Shown here: positions 53,606 to 62,469 of the stretch, one piece after another
Layout: each line of letters starts with the position of its first letter
How positions within the stretch are numbered: position 1 is the stretch's first letter
Assembly: GCF_024213195.1 (NCBI RefSeq)
Contig: NZ_JANAVF010000011.1
Location: 124,001 to 188,000 of the forward strand
Length of the DNA stretch: 64,000 nt
Direction: 5' to 3'
From: Streptomyces sp. TBY4
GTDB taxonomy: Bacteria > Actinomycetota > Actinomycetes > Streptomycetales > Streptomycetaceae
The notes under the pieces: generated by a model
What the model was told of the DNA's origin: nothing
What the model saw: the letters and a program-made list of their open reading frames with translations, nothing else
Database searches by the model: none
Program-made: the position numbers and the translations under genes

Positions 53606-54050
53606 CGCGACAGGCCCGGCCACAACCGCGACAAGGCCACCCCATGACCAACCCCGTACCCGACGCCGTGGTGCAGCGTCGCGCGCTCGTCGCCGAACTG
53701 ACCCGCGACAAGAAGTCCCTGCGCGACATCGCCAAGACCCTCGGCGTCTCCAAGGACGTGGTGCGCCGCGACAGAATCGCCAACGCCGCGACACCCACCG
53801 CACGGCAGGCCCGCCTGCGCGACAAGGCAAGTCAGGCCGCCGCCGCGATGGAGCAACTGCGCGACGCCGTGGACGCGACAGCGGCCGCCCGCCCCGCTCA
53901 CCAAGTCCTGGTGACCGACGAGACCGCGCGCGAGTGGCTCGCCCAGCTGCGCGCGGACATCACCGTTCTCACCGTTGTCGCAGAGTCCTTCCGCGACATG
54001 TACCCGCACCTGGCTGACGCGCCCGCGACACCTGACGCCTGACCGCGACA
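53606..54050 (+). repeat. Cluster of eleven CGCGACA heptamers
   Basis: CGCGACA in the same orientation starts at 53,606, 53,627, 53,704, 53,722, 53,767, 53,787, 53,818, 53,874, 53,992, 54,024 and 54,044. Three copies are outside coding sequence. Within the gene five are read as Arg-Asp and three as Ala-Thr, so the DNA word itself seems selected. It surrounds an HTH gene whose product might bind it. Confidence 0.75.
53644..54042 (+). CDS. HTH-domain phage protein within the CGCGACA cluster
   Basis: 132 residues. An N-terminal helix-turn-helix (about 12-50) is RRALVAELTRDKKSLRDIAKTLGVSKDVVRRDRI. A helical middle (LRDKASQAAAAMEQLRDAVDAT) and a C-terminal REWLAQLRADITVLTVVAESFRDMYPHL follow. It resembles small DNA-binding phage proteins, including terminase-small-subunit-like ones. 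Eight of the CGCGACA words lie inside the gene and three just outside, so it may bind its own coding region. Confidence 0.6.
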   Translation: MTNPVPDAVVQRRALVAELTRDKKSLRDIAKTLGVSKDVVRRDRIANAATPTARQARLRDKASQAAAAMEQLRDAVDATAAARPAHQVLVTDETAREWLAQLRADITVLTVVAESFRDMYPHLADAPATPDA

Positions 54051-54129
54051 CCCGCCACTGTCAGACCCCGCCCGTACCGTCAGGGCATCCCATACGCGTT
54101 CGCAGGGCTGCTGACGCTACTCGGGACCC

Positions 54130-54160
54130 GGCCCCGCCCGAACGCTCCACGGGCGGGGCC
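54130..54160. terminator. Terminator after the HTH gene
   Basis: An 11-bp perfect stem (GGCCCCGCCCG and its complement) closes a 9-base loop and is followed by TCCTCCT. It lies in the 199-base gap before the next gene. Confidence 0.75.
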
Positions 54161-54241
54161 TCCTCCTGACACCATGGGCTGCCCCGGCCGCCCCCGGCCC
54201 GGCCGACGGACCCGACGCCGTCCAGCACGAGGAGGCCCACC

Positions 54242-54472
54242 ATGCACCGCATCAAGGTCGAGGGACTCACACCGGCCCGCGCACCGGGCAGGGACGAGCA
54301 GCCGTTCCCGACCACGTTGTCCCTCGGCGGCATCGTCGCCGACAACATCAGGGCGGCGGTCCTCGGACAGTGCGCGTGCGGCCAAGTCCTCCTCGGCATC
54401 CGCTACGAGGCGGACCGTGACAGCGAGGTCACCACCAACCTGCCGTGCGGCCACACCCGAGGACCGGCATGA
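54242..54472 (+). CDS. Small Cys-containing phage protein
   Basis: 76 residues. GQCACGQVLLGIRYEAD and LPCGHTRG suggest a zinc site. GAGGAGG lies upstream of the ATG. Function unknown; it begins a new transcription unit after the terminator. Confidence 0.55.
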   Translation: MHRIKVEGLTPARAPGRDEQPFPTTLSLGGIVADNIRAAVLGQCACGQVLLGIRYEADRDSEVTTNLPCGHTRGPA

Positions 54473-54813
54473 GGGCAGCGACGCGGGAGTACGAAGGGCC
54501 AGCCACCATCGGTGGGTTGAGCCTGGAGAAGGTGCATATCCAGGAGGGAACGGAGGAGGCAGAGCCGCTTTGGAACCCCGGTGATTCCTTCCCGCTCGTG
54601 CGCTGGTGGGATGGCGTGGTTCGCGGGAACGACCCCGCCATCCTCCGGGCGGCGCTGAGCCTGCCCGACGGGCCGGCCGAGGTCGTCCTGCCGGTGGGCC
54701 GAGCGGTGGCGTACCTGACCATCGACGTGACACAGGCCCTGGACCGGATCGATCCCGACTGGCAGATCAGCCTCCAAGGAGCTGGCCCGTCCCCCCTGAG
54801 CCAGCGGACCTAG
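54469..54813 (+). CDS. Hypothetical phage protein
   Basis: 114 residues. EEAEPLWNPGDSFPLVRWWDGVVRG and VVLPVGRAVAYLTIDVTQALDRIDPDW suggest a compact alpha/beta fold. No family is recognised. ATGA overlap upstream. Confidence 0.55.
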   Translation: MRAATREYEGPATIGGLSLEKVHIQEGTEEAEPLWNPGDSFPLVRWWDGVVRGNDPAILRAALSLPDGPAEVVLPVGRAVAYLTIDVTQALDRIDPDWQISLQGAGPSPLSQRT

Positions 54814-54821
54814 CGGGCGCC

Positions 54822-55088
54822 ATGAGCCGGACATCCGAGGACCGCTGGGCGAGACTGGGCAGCATGGAGTACGCCAGCCTGCCGCCCGGGCAGCTCACCA
54901 CCAGCACGGCCGCCCTCGCGTGCGGCGTGCAGCCCGCGACCGTCCGCGACTGGGTCCGTCGAGGCCTCCTGGCCCGGGCCGGCGGCACGCCCAAGAGGCC
55001 CATCTACCGACTCGCCGACGTCCTGGCCGCCCGCGACGCACCGAAGCCCACACGTGCTGGGCAAAGGGCCAGTGATCATGCCGCTTGA
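54822..55088 (+). CDS. HTH protein (MerR/HTH_17-like)
   Basis: 88 residues. The helix-turn-helix LTTSTAALACGVQPATVRDWVRRGLLARAGG is followed by PIYRLADVLAARD, the wing of MerR/excisionase-like proteins. It could regulate the late genes that follow. Confidence 0.65.
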   Translation: MSRTSEDRWARLGSMEYASLPPGQLTTSTAALACGVQPATVRDWVRRGLLARAGGTPKRPIYRLADVLAARDAPKPTRAGQRASDHAA

Positions 55089-55214
55089 CACTCGAACATC
55101 GGCGCGCCACGATTTGGGCGTACAGCCATGCCCAGACGCAGGCTGACCAGGACACCCGAGGCCTCGACCACGCATCACGGTCGGGGCCTTCTCCATGCCC
55201 AGGAGGCAGCAGCC

Positions 55215-55370
55215 ATGGACAACCCCAACGGCGAATCCCCGAGCCCACTGACCGCACTGACCGCCGCTGCTGTATCCATGCACGAGCTCTACACCGAGTA
55301 CGTGAAGGCGGGCTTCACCAAGGCCGAGGCCATGGAGATCCTGAAGGCTCTGATCACCAAGAGGCCATGA
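55215..55370 (+). CDS. Small hypothetical phage protein
   Basis: 51 residues: TAAAVSMHELYTEYVKAGFTKAEAMEILKALITKRP, a helical pattern common in phage genomes just before the HNH and terminase genes. AGGAGG lies 8 bases upstream of the ATG. Confidence 0.6.
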   Translation: MDNPNGESPSPLTALTAAAVSMHELYTEYVKAGFTKAEAMEILKALITKRP

Positions 55371-55723
55371 GTCCGCGCAAGGCCATGCAGGTGTGCCCGA
55401 CGCCTGGGTGCCCCACCCTCACCCTCATGGGTCGCTGCCCCCCATGCCGCGCCGCGGCCGAGGCGAGCAGGCCGGCGTACAAGGACGCGGGCCGCAACAC
55501 GAGGTGGCGCAACGACAGCGCGCGCTACCTCGAGGACCATCCGTACTGCGAGTGCCCCGCCTGCGCCCTGCTGCCTCCCCTGCAGCGCGACGTCGCTACC
55601 GAGGTCGACCACATCGACGGGCTCGGGCCGCTCGGTCCGCGCGGGTTCGACACGGCGAACTGGCAGGCCATGAGTAAGCGGCACCACAGCCGCAAGACAG
55701 CGCAGGAGACTTGGGGCCGCTGA
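55367..55723 (+). CDS. HNH endonuclease
   Basis: 118 residues. An N-terminal Cys pair region (CPTPGCPTLTLMGRCPPC), a CECPACALL segment and the core TEVDHIDGLGPLG, with Asp-His and a later NWQAMSKRHHSRKTAQ, form a standard HNH of the phage type. Such nucleases sit next to terminase genes and take part in cos cleavage with the large subunit. ATGA overlap with the preceding gene. Confidence 0.88.
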   Translation: MSPRKAMQVCPTPGCPTLTLMGRCPPCRAAAEASRPAYKDAGRNTRWRNDSARYLEDHPYCECPACALLPPLQRDVATEVDHIDGLGPLGPRGFDTANWQAMSKRHHSRKTAQETWGR

Positions 55724-55884
55724 TCACGTGCGGTGACCGGCCCAGGGGGGTGACCCCCGATCCGGCCGGGGGGCCCAGACGCGGGGGAGGGCTCCGGGTG
55801 GTCCGTCAGGTTCAAAGGGTCCCCGGACGTCACGCAACGTGATGCCGATCGGTGCCGCGCAACGCGGTCGAGGGAGTGATCGAC
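55724..55884. other. 161-base gap before terminase, possible cos/pac region
   Basis: Contains GGGGGT-GACCCCC near 55,746 and other GC-rich inverted repeats between the HNH and small terminase genes, the usual place of a cos site in HNH-encoding siphoviruses. No sequence proof of the cut site is available. Confidence 0.35.
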
Positions 55885-56367
55885 ATGGCCCGTGGTGGAG
55901 CTCGCGCGGTGTCCGGGCCGGCGCCCGACCCGAACGCGCTGCGGCGCGAGCGTAAGACCGATGCCGCCGGGTGGCGGACGCTGCCGGCCGACGGCCGGGA
56001 CGGCGACGCCCCCGAGTGGCCGCTGACCGAGGCCACCCAGCGGGAGTGGGAGGTCTGGGAGGACCTGTGGGAGAAGCCGCAGGCCGTGATGTGGGAGGAG
56101 ATGGGCCAGGCCCTGGAGGTGGCTCTGTTCGTCCGGACCCTGACCGAGGCCGAGCGCGTCGATGCGCGGGTCGACATCAAGAAGATGGTCCGCGGCTACC
56201 TCGACAGCCTCGGTCTGAGCGTGCAGGGCATGCTCCGCAACCGGTGGAAGATCGCTCCCCCCGCTCCCGCCGCGGCGGCCTCCGTCTCGAGCGCCGTCGC
56301 GCCCGCCGTACGCCGGCCGTCTGCTCGCGACCGGCTCAAGGTCGTGCCCAGTGGCGAAGGCCTCTGA
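55885..56367 (+). CDS. Terminase small subunit
   Basis: 160 residues. The central part PEWPLTEATQREWEVWEDLWEKPQAVMWEEMG and later LTEAERVDARVDIKKMVRGYLDSLGLSVQGMLRNRWKI are characteristic of small terminases of actinophages. It recognises phage DNA for packaging. GGGAG lies before ATG 55,885. It overlaps the large subunit by 17 bases. Confidence 0.85.
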   Translation: MARGGARAVSGPAPDPNALRRERKTDAAGWRTLPADGRDGDAPEWPLTEATQREWEVWEDLWEKPQAVMWEEMGQALEVALFVRTLTEAERVDARVDIKKMVRGYLDSLGLSVQGMLRNRWKIAPPAPAAAASVSSAVAPAVRRPSARDRLKVVPSGEGL

Positions 56368-57985
56368 CGCCGCCGCCGAGTTCGTCGTCGACTTCCCCAC
56401 GCTGTGGGTCGTTGCGGACTGGATCGAGGAACACTGCCCGGTCCCGGACGGGTTCCGGCGTGGTGAGCGCCTCGAGCTGTACCCGTGGCAGCTGTGGTGC
56501 ACCGTCAACCACTACCGGGTCAAGGCGGGCGCGCGCGTCGGCCAGCTGGCGCCCGCGTTCCAGTACCGGCGCTCGCTGGTCGTCGCCCCGCAGAAGACCG
56601 GCAAGGGCCCGTGGTCCGCGGCGCTGGTCTTGGCGGAGGCGGCCGGGCCGGTCGTGTTCGACGGCTGGGCCAAGGGCGGCGAGCGGTACGAGTGCGCGGA
56701 CCACGGCTGTGACTGCGGCTGGTGGTACGAGTACCGTGCGGGCGAGCCCATGGGCAGGCCCTGGCCGACTCCTCTGATCCAGCTGACGGCCACCTCCGAG
56801 GACCAGGTGGCCAACGTCTACCGGCCGCTGCAGTCGATGGTGAAGCTCGGCGCGCTGGCCGGACGGATGCGCGTGGGCGAGGAGTTCACCCGCGTCGGCG
56901 ACGAGGGCCGCATCGACGTCGTGACGTCCTCGGCCCTCTCGCGGCTCGGCAACCCGATCAACTTCGCGCTGCAGGACGAGACCGGCCTCTACAACACGGC
57001 GAACAAGCTGCGCCGCGTTGCCGAGACACAGCGCCGCGGCGTGGCCGGCATGGGCGGCCGGTCGATGGAGACCACCAACGGCTGGGACCCGTCGGAGAAC
57101 TCGGTCGCGCAGACGACGTCCGAGGCGAAGGCCAAGGACATCTTCCGGTACCACCCGCAGGCCCCCAAGTCGCTGTCCTACCGGGACAAGCGGCAGCGCC
57201 GGAAGATCCACAGCATCGTCTACGCCGGGTCCGCTCACGTCGACCTGGACGCGATCGAAGCCGAGGCGGCCGAGATCATGGAGACCGACGAGGCGCAGGC
57301 CGAGCGGTTCTTCGGCAACCGGTGCGTGGCCGGGTCCGCCTCGTGGCTGGACGTCGCCAAGTGGGCCGTCAAGGCCAAGCCCCGGCGGGTGCGGCCGATG
57401 ACCCGCATCGTGCTCGGCTTCGACGGGAGCGACTCCGACGACTGGACGGCGATCCGGGCCGAGACGATGGACGGCTACCAGTTCACCCCGGTGTACGGAC
57501 CCGAGGACGAGCCCACCATTTGGAACCCGGCCGACTACGGCGGCCAGGTCCCGCGCGCCGAGGTGCGCGCGGCGATGGACCAGCTGATGAAGCGCTACGA
57601 CGTGGTCCGGCTGTACGCCGATCCGCCGTACTGGGACACCGAAATCGACGAATGGGTCGACCTGTACGGGGAGGAGCGCGTCATCCGCTGGCACACCCGA
57701 CGCATCGTTCAGATGCACTCCGCCTGCGAGCGCCTGAAGACCGACGTCATCAAACGCAACAGCGACGGGGCCGCGTTCACGCACGACGGGTGCGAGATCA
57801 CCTCCGGGCACCTCGCCAACGCCCGCGCGGCGGCCCGGCCGATGGACCGGTACGTCCTGCGCAAGGCGTCCCCGCCGCAGAAGATCGACGCGGTCATCCC
57901 GTCCGTGCTCGCGCACGAGGCGCTCGGCGACGTCATCGCGGCCGGCCTGACCGAGCGCACCGAGTCCTACTACTACGGCAGCTGA
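56351..57985 (+). CDS. Terminase large subunit
   Basis: 544 residues. The ATPase Walker A is VVAPQKTGKGPWSAALV (about residue 78) and Walker B NFALQDETGLY. The RNase H-like nuclease has Asp residues in IVLGFDGSDSDDWTA and a later ADPPYWDTEIDEW segment. It pumps DNA into the prohead and cuts it. GTG 56,351 lies inside the small-subunit gene. Confidence 0.93.
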   Translation: MAKASDAAAEFVVDFPTLWVVADWIEEHCPVPDGFRRGERLELYPWQLWCTVNHYRVKAGARVGQLAPAFQYRRSLVVAPQKTGKGPWSAALVLAEAAGPVVFDGWAKGGERYECADHGCDCGWWYEYRAGEPMGRPWPTPLIQLTATSEDQVANVYRPLQSMVKLGALAGRMRVGEEFTRVGDEGRIDVVTSSALSRLGNPINFALQDETGLYNTANKLRRVAETQRRGVAGMGGRSMETTNGWDPSENSVAQTTSEAKAKDIFRYHPQAPKSLSYRDKRQRRKIHSIVYAGSAHVDLDAIEAEAAEIMETDEAQAERFFGNRCVAGSASWLDVAKWAVKAKPRRVRPMTRIVLGFDGSDSDDWTAIRAETMDGYQFTPVYGPEDEPTIWNPADYGGQVPRAEVRAAMDQLMKRYDVVRLYADPPYWDTEIDEWVDLYGEERVIRWHTRRIVQMHSACERLKTDVIKRNSDGAAFTHDGCEITSGHLANARAAARPMDRYVLRKASPPQKIDAVIPSVLAHEALGDVIAAGLTERTESYYYGS

Positions 57986-57995
57986 GGAGGGCCCG

Positions 57996-59486
57996 ATGGC
58001 TTCCGAGACAGAAGCGCTCCGCCTGGTCGCCCTCCTGGAGAACGAACTCGTCCGCAGGCGGGGACCGATCGACCGGCACAACGACTACTACCGCGGCAAG
58101 CACCCGCTGAAGTTCGCCTCGGAGGAGTTCGCGAAGTTCCACGGCGAGCGGTACGCCGACTTCTCCGACAACTGGGTGCAGGTGGTCGCCGACGCTCCCG
58201 TCGAGCGGCTCACCGTTACCGGGTTCCAGGCCTCCGGCGAGGTCTCCGCGGACAAGGAACTGTGGAGGGTATGGCAGGTCAACGGCCTGGACGCCGATTC
58301 ACAGCTCGGGTTCCTGGGATCGATCACCGGGGCCCGGACGTTCGTCCTCGTCTGGGGCAACCCTGACGACCCGGACATGCCCGTCGTCACGTTCGAGGAC
58401 GCGAGCCAGTGCATCGTCGGCTACGAGCCCGGATCTCGCCGCCGTCGCCGTGCCGCCCTGAAGCGCTGGCAGGACGGCGGCGAGGACTACGCGACGCTCT
58501 ACCTGCACGACGAGGTGTGGAAGTTCTGCCGACCCCTGCAGCGGCAGGACAAGTCACCGCAGATGGCCGACGTCGACGAGGAGCTGAAGCGGTGGCAGCC
58601 GCGCGAGCTGGTCACGGAGCCGAACCCGCAGCCCAACCCCATGGGCGTGGTCCCGATGGTGGAGCTCCCCAACAAGCCGATGCTGGTCGAGGAGCCGATC
58701 AGCGACGTCTCCGGCGTGGTCGCCATGCAGGATGCGATCAACCTGCTGTGGGCCCAGCTGTTCACCGCGTCGGACGCCGCTTCGTTCCCGCAGCGCGTCA
58801 TCATGGGCGCCGAGCGGCCGACGATCCCGAAGCTGAACGCGGCCGGTGAGATCGTCGGCAAGCAGGCCGTCGACCTGCAGAAGTTCCAGGTGGACAGGGT
58901 CGCCTGGATCACCGGCAAGGACGCCCGTATCGCCGAGTGGCAGGCCGCCAACCTGGCCATGTACACCGGCATCATCGAGACCGCGGTCGGTCACCTCGCG
59001 GCCCAGACGCGCACCCCGCAGCACTACCTGATCTCGTCCATGTCCAACATCGGCGAGGGCACCCTCCTCGCAGCGGAGACCGGCCTGGTCAAGCGCTGTG
59101 ACCAGAAGATCCTGTGGCTCGGCCAAGGCCTGCGCGAAGTGGCCCGGCTGATCGCCCTGGCCAAGGGACAGACCGCACTGGCCGAGGCACTGCGCTCGGG
59201 CCGGGTGCTGTGGGCGGACACCGAGTCGCGCAGCCACGCGCAGATGGCGGACGCGCTGCTGAAGCTGAAGCAGCTGGGGTTCCCCTTCGAGTGGCTGGCC
59301 CTGCGCTACGGCCTGACCCCCACCGAGGTCGCCGACGTCATCGCCATGCGGGAGCGCGAGGCGGAGGCGGACCCCGTCGCCGAGATCACGCGCATGATGG
59401 CCAACCGGCCCGGCCCGCCCGACGGCGCCGCCGGGCCGGAGCCTGACGGCGACGAGGAGGAGGAAGGCGATGCCGCCCTCGGCTGA
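57996..59486 (+). CDS. Phage portal protein (SPP1 gp6-like)
   Basis: 496 residues. Features of the family include RHNDYYRGKHPLKFASEEFAKF, GVVPMVELPNKP and QTRTPQHYLISSMSNIGEG, with a Glu/Asp-rich C-terminus. It forms the dodecameric gate for DNA. ATG 57,996 follows GAGGAGGG, 10 bases after the terminase stop. It overlaps the next gene by 17 bases. Confidence 0.92.
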   Translation: MASETEALRLVALLENELVRRRGPIDRHNDYYRGKHPLKFASEEFAKFHGERYADFSDNWVQVVADAPVERLTVTGFQASGEVSADKELWRVWQVNGLDADSQLGFLGSITGARTFVLVWGNPDDPDMPVVTFEDASQCIVGYEPGSRRRRRAALKRWQDGGEDYATLYLHDEVWKFCRPLQRQDKSPQMADVDEELKRWQPRELVTEPNPQPNPMGVVPMVELPNKPMLVEEPISDVSGVVAMQDAINLLWAQLFTASDAASFPQRVIMGAERPTIPKLNAAGEIVGKQAVDLQKFQVDRVAWITGKDARIAEWQAANLAMYTGIIETAVGHLAAQTRTPQHYLISSMSNIGEGTLLAAETGLVKRCDQKILWLGQGLREVARLIALAKGQTALAEALRSGRVLWADTESRSHAQMADALLKLKQLGFPFEWLALRYGLTPTEVADVIAMREREAEADPVAEITRMMANRPGPPDGAAGPEPDGDEEEEGDAALG

Positions 59487-60438
59487 GGCGGTCGCGCACA
59501 TGAACGCCCGCCTGCGTCTGGCCGCGGCGACGTCGCGGGCGGTCCGGGCGAAGTGGCTGCGCGTGGACCGCGACAACATCCACACCTCCTGGCTCGGCCT
59601 CATGGCGGACGTCCTGGCGGTGATGGCGGGCGGACAGCTGGCCGCGGCGTCCGGCACGGAGCCGTGGCTGCAGTCCCTCCTCGGTGACGACGAGGACCGG
59701 GCGAGCTCGGACCGGCTGATTCCCTCCTCGCTCGTCGGGGTCACCGGCAACGGCCTGCCCCTGGCCGACGTCCTCATGTCCCCTATGTGGTCCGCGCTGC
59801 GCCTGGTCACCGCCGGAGCCCCGGTCGTGCAGGCGATGGCGCGCGGCCAGGTGCTCCTCGACCTCCTCGTGCGGACGACGATCGCCGACACCGGGCGGGC
59901 CGCCGACTCGGTCGGCATGGTGTCGCGCCCGGCGATCACCTCCTACGTCCGGGTCGTCGAGGCCGGCGCCTGCAACCGGTGCGTGATCCTCGCCGGAAAC
60001 GAGTACGGGGTCTCGTCCGCGTTCGCGCGGCACCCCCGCTGCCACTGCTCGATGGAGCCCGTCACCCGCGACCACAAGCCCACACCGACCAGCCCCAAGA
60101 CCCTGTACGACGCGATGTCCGCGGCCCAGCGGCACAAGGTGTTCGGGGCGGCCGCGGTCAGGGCGATCGACGCCGGCGCCGACATCGGCCAGGTCGTCAA
60201 CGCCCGCCGGGGCATGACCTCGGCGACCGTGTACGGACGCACCGTCCAGGCCACGACCGAGGGCATCACCCGCCGCGGCCTGGCCGGCCAGCGCCGCAAG
60301 AACTTCGACAAACTGCCCGGCAACCGGTACCGCACCGCCCGGACGCCTCGGCTCATGCCCGAGGAGATCTACCGCCAGGCCCGCGGCGACCGCGAGCACG
60401 CGGTACGGCTGCTGCGCCGCAACGGCTACCTCACCTGA
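59470..60438 (+). CDS. MuF-like minor head protein
   Basis: 322 residues. The C-terminal half contains AGACNRCVILAGNEYGVSSAFARHPRCHCSMEP, the Cys/His pattern of phage Mu F-like head proteins. A helical N-terminal half of about 170 residues precedes it. It probably joins portal to capsid or is ejected with DNA. It overlaps the portal gene. Confidence 0.85.
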   Translation: MPPSAEAVAHMNARLRLAAATSRAVRAKWLRVDRDNIHTSWLGLMADVLAVMAGGQLAAASGTEPWLQSLLGDDEDRASSDRLIPSSLVGVTGNGLPLADVLMSPMWSALRLVTAGAPVVQAMARGQVLLDLLVRTTIADTGRAADSVGMVSRPAITSYVRVVEAGACNRCVILAGNEYGVSSAFARHPRCHCSMEPVTRDHKPTPTSPKTLYDAMSAAQRHKVFGAAAVRAIDAGADIGQVVNARRGMTSATVYGRTVQATTEGITRRGLAGQRRKNFDKLPGNRYRTARTPRLMPEEIYRQARGDREHAVRLLRRNGYLT

Positions 60439-60490
60439 CCCGCGCCCGCGCGCACCGCGCAGGCGCCCACCCCCGCAACGGGAGTCCCCC

Positions 60491-61207
60491 ATGGACCGCT
60501 CCACCCTGCCCCGCCACGCCCGCGCGCACGCGCCCGGCTGGGCTCACCCCTACCCGCCCGGCCCGCTCTCGCCCGTCTTCTATGCCGACGGCGACCAGGA
60601 CGACGACCAGGACGGCGAAGAGGATCCCGCCCCCGGCGGCGCCGACGACCAGGACGGCAAAGAGGACGACGACGAGGCCGACCCGGCCGGGGCGGATGAG
60701 CTCGGCGACAAGGGCAAGCGCGCGCTGGCGTCCATGAAGGGGAAGTGGCGCGCGGAGCGGGACCGGGCCAAGGAGCTGGAGCAGCGCCTGGCCGAGAAAG
60801 ACGGCGCGGACGAGGCCGAGACGATCCGGCTCAAGGCCGAGCAGGAGGCCGTCGCGAAGGCCAACGCCCGGATCATCCGCTCCGAGGTGAAGGCCGCGGC
60901 CAAGGGCGTCCTGGCGGACCCGGCCGACGCCTACAAGTTCCTCGACCTCGGCCAGTTCGAGGTCGACGAGGACGGCAACCTCGACGAGGACGAGGTGGCC
61001 GAAGCAATCCAGGACCTGATCAAGGAAAAGCCCTACCTGGCAGCCGCAACGGCGAAGAGGTTCCAGGGCACTGGCGACGGCGGCGCAGCGCGCAAGGCGA
61101 GCCGACCGAAGCAGCTCACCCGAGCAGACCTCAAATCCATGACCCCGCACGAGATCGCGAAGGCCGGCGACGACGGCCGCCTCGACGATCTCCTCGGCGG
61201 GAAGTAG
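60491..61207 (+). CDS. Scaffolding protein
   Basis: 238 residues with an extremely acidic region (about 34-75), then a long helical segment KRALASMKGKWRAERDRAKELEQRL...EAVAKANARIIRSEVKAAAKG and a basic C-terminus. This profile and the position directly before the coat gene fit a phage scaffold that directs capsid assembly and is then lost. Confidence 0.85.
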   Translation: MDRSTLPRHARAHAPGWAHPYPPGPLSPVFYADGDQDDDQDGEEDPAPGGADDQDGKEDDDEADPAGADELGDKGKRALASMKGKWRAERDRAKELEQRLAEKDGADEAETIRLKAEQEAVAKANARIIRSEVKAAAKGVLADPADAYKFLDLGQFEVDEDGNLDEDEVAEAIQDLIKEKPYLAAATAKRFQGTGDGGAARKASRPKQLTRADLKSMTPHEIAKAGDDGRLDDLLGGK

Positions 61208-61225
61208 CCCAGGAGGCAACCCACC

Positions 61226-62086
61226 ATGACCGTCCGCAACTTCGTCCCCGAGTACTGGAGCAGCAAGCTCCTCGTCGCCGCACGCAAGGCCCTCGTCTAC
61301 GCGGCGCCCGGCGTCGTCAACCGCGACTGGGAGGGCGAGATCGGCGACTCCGGCGACACCGTCCGCATCACCTCCGTGTCCCGCCCGGCGATCGGCACCT
61401 ACGTGCCCGGCACCACCGTCATCACGCCGGAGAAGCTGCAGACCGGGCAGCGCACCCTGACCGTCGACCAGTCCAAGTACTGGGCGTTCATGGTCGACGA
61501 CATCGACAAGCGGCAGGCCAAGGGCGGGCTGATGCCGCAGGCGATGAGCGAGGCCGCCTACGGGCTGGCCGACATCATGGACCAGTACGTCGCCGGCCTG
61601 TACACGCAGATCGCGGCGGCGAACTTCCTGAACGTGGTCGGCTCCCCGATCGACACGTACACCGCGCCGACGGACTTCTACAACAAGATCCTCGTGCCGC
61701 TGCGGACCAAGCTGTCCAAGGCCGACGTGCCCAAGGCCGGCCGGTACGCCATCGTCCCGCCGGAGGCCTACGCCTCCCTGCTCCTCGACGACCGGTTCAT
61801 CAAGGCCGACGCCGCGGGCACCGACGCCGGCCTGCGTAACGGCCTGGTCGGCCGCGCCGCTGGCTTCGACATCTACGAGTCGAACAACTGCCCTGTCCCG
61901 ACCGGCGATACCACCGTCGTGCAGGCCGGCGTGAAGGAGGCGATCACGTTCGCGGAGCAGCTGAACAAGACCGAGGCCTACCGTCCCGAGTCCTCGTTCT
62001 CGGACGCGGTCAAGGGCCTGGCCCTGTACGGCGCGAAGGTCATCCGCCCGGACCACCTGGCCGCCGCGTTCATCAACCCCGCCTGA
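61226..62086 (+). CDS. Major capsid protein, P22 coat-like
   Basis: 286 residues. NFVPEYWSSKLLVAARKALVYAAPGVVNRDWEGE and DTVRITSVSRPAIGTYVPG, then MDQYVAGLYTQIAAANFLNVVG and GFDIYESNNCPVP, are characteristic of coat proteins of the P22/Gp5 branch with an HK97-type fold. AGGAGG lies 12 bases before the ATG. It is the main shell protein. Confidence 0.92.
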   Translation: MTVRNFVPEYWSSKLLVAARKALVYAAPGVVNRDWEGEIGDSGDTVRITSVSRPAIGTYVPGTTVITPEKLQTGQRTLTVDQSKYWAFMVDDIDKRQAKGGLMPQAMSEAAYGLADIMDQYVAGLYTQIAAANFLNVVGSPIDTYTAPTDFYNKILVPLRTKLSKADVPKAGRYAIVPPEAYASLLLDDRFIKADAAGTDAGLRNGLVGRAAGFDIYESNNCPVPTGDTTVVQAGVKEAITFAEQLNKTEAYRPESSFSDAVKGLALYGAKVIRPDHLAAAFINPA

Positions 62087-62100
62087 TCGGAGCCCGCCCC

Positions 62101-62469
62101 ATGGCAACCACCACCATCCCCTACTCGGCGCTCGTGCCGAACGGGAACCTTGCCCAGCCCGCCGGGACGACGACGGTCGTCGCGCCGACCAACAACATGA
62201 AGATCGCCGACGCCTTCGCCGAGCTCACCCTGCTGCGGGTGGTCAACACCGGCGTGCAGCAGGTCATCAAGGTCAAGGCCGGCACCGGCCCGCAGGCCAT
62301 CGCGGCCGGGCAGGGCGACCTGTCGGTGACCGTCGCCGCGACGACCGGCGTGCAGTTCATCGGCCCGTTCGAGTCCGGCCGGTTCCTGCAGTCCGACGGC
62401 TCGCTCCTCATCGAGGCCGCGACCGTCGACGCCACGATCACCGCGTTCAGGATCCCGAGGAACACCTGA
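62101..62469 (+). CDS. Probable head decoration or stabilising protein
   Basis: 122 residues, beta-rich and Thr/Val-rich (TTTVVAPTNNMKIADAFAELTLLRVVNTG, DLSVTVAATTGVQFIGPFESGRF). It follows the coat gene directly, as decoration proteins do. The stop overlaps the next ATG by one base. Confidence 0.65.
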   Translation: MATTTIPYSALVPNGNLAQPAGTTTVVAPTNNMKIADAFAELTLLRVVNTGVQQVIKVKAGTGPQAIAAGQGDLSVTVAATTGVQFIGPFESGRFLQSDGSLLIEAATVDATITAFRIPRNT

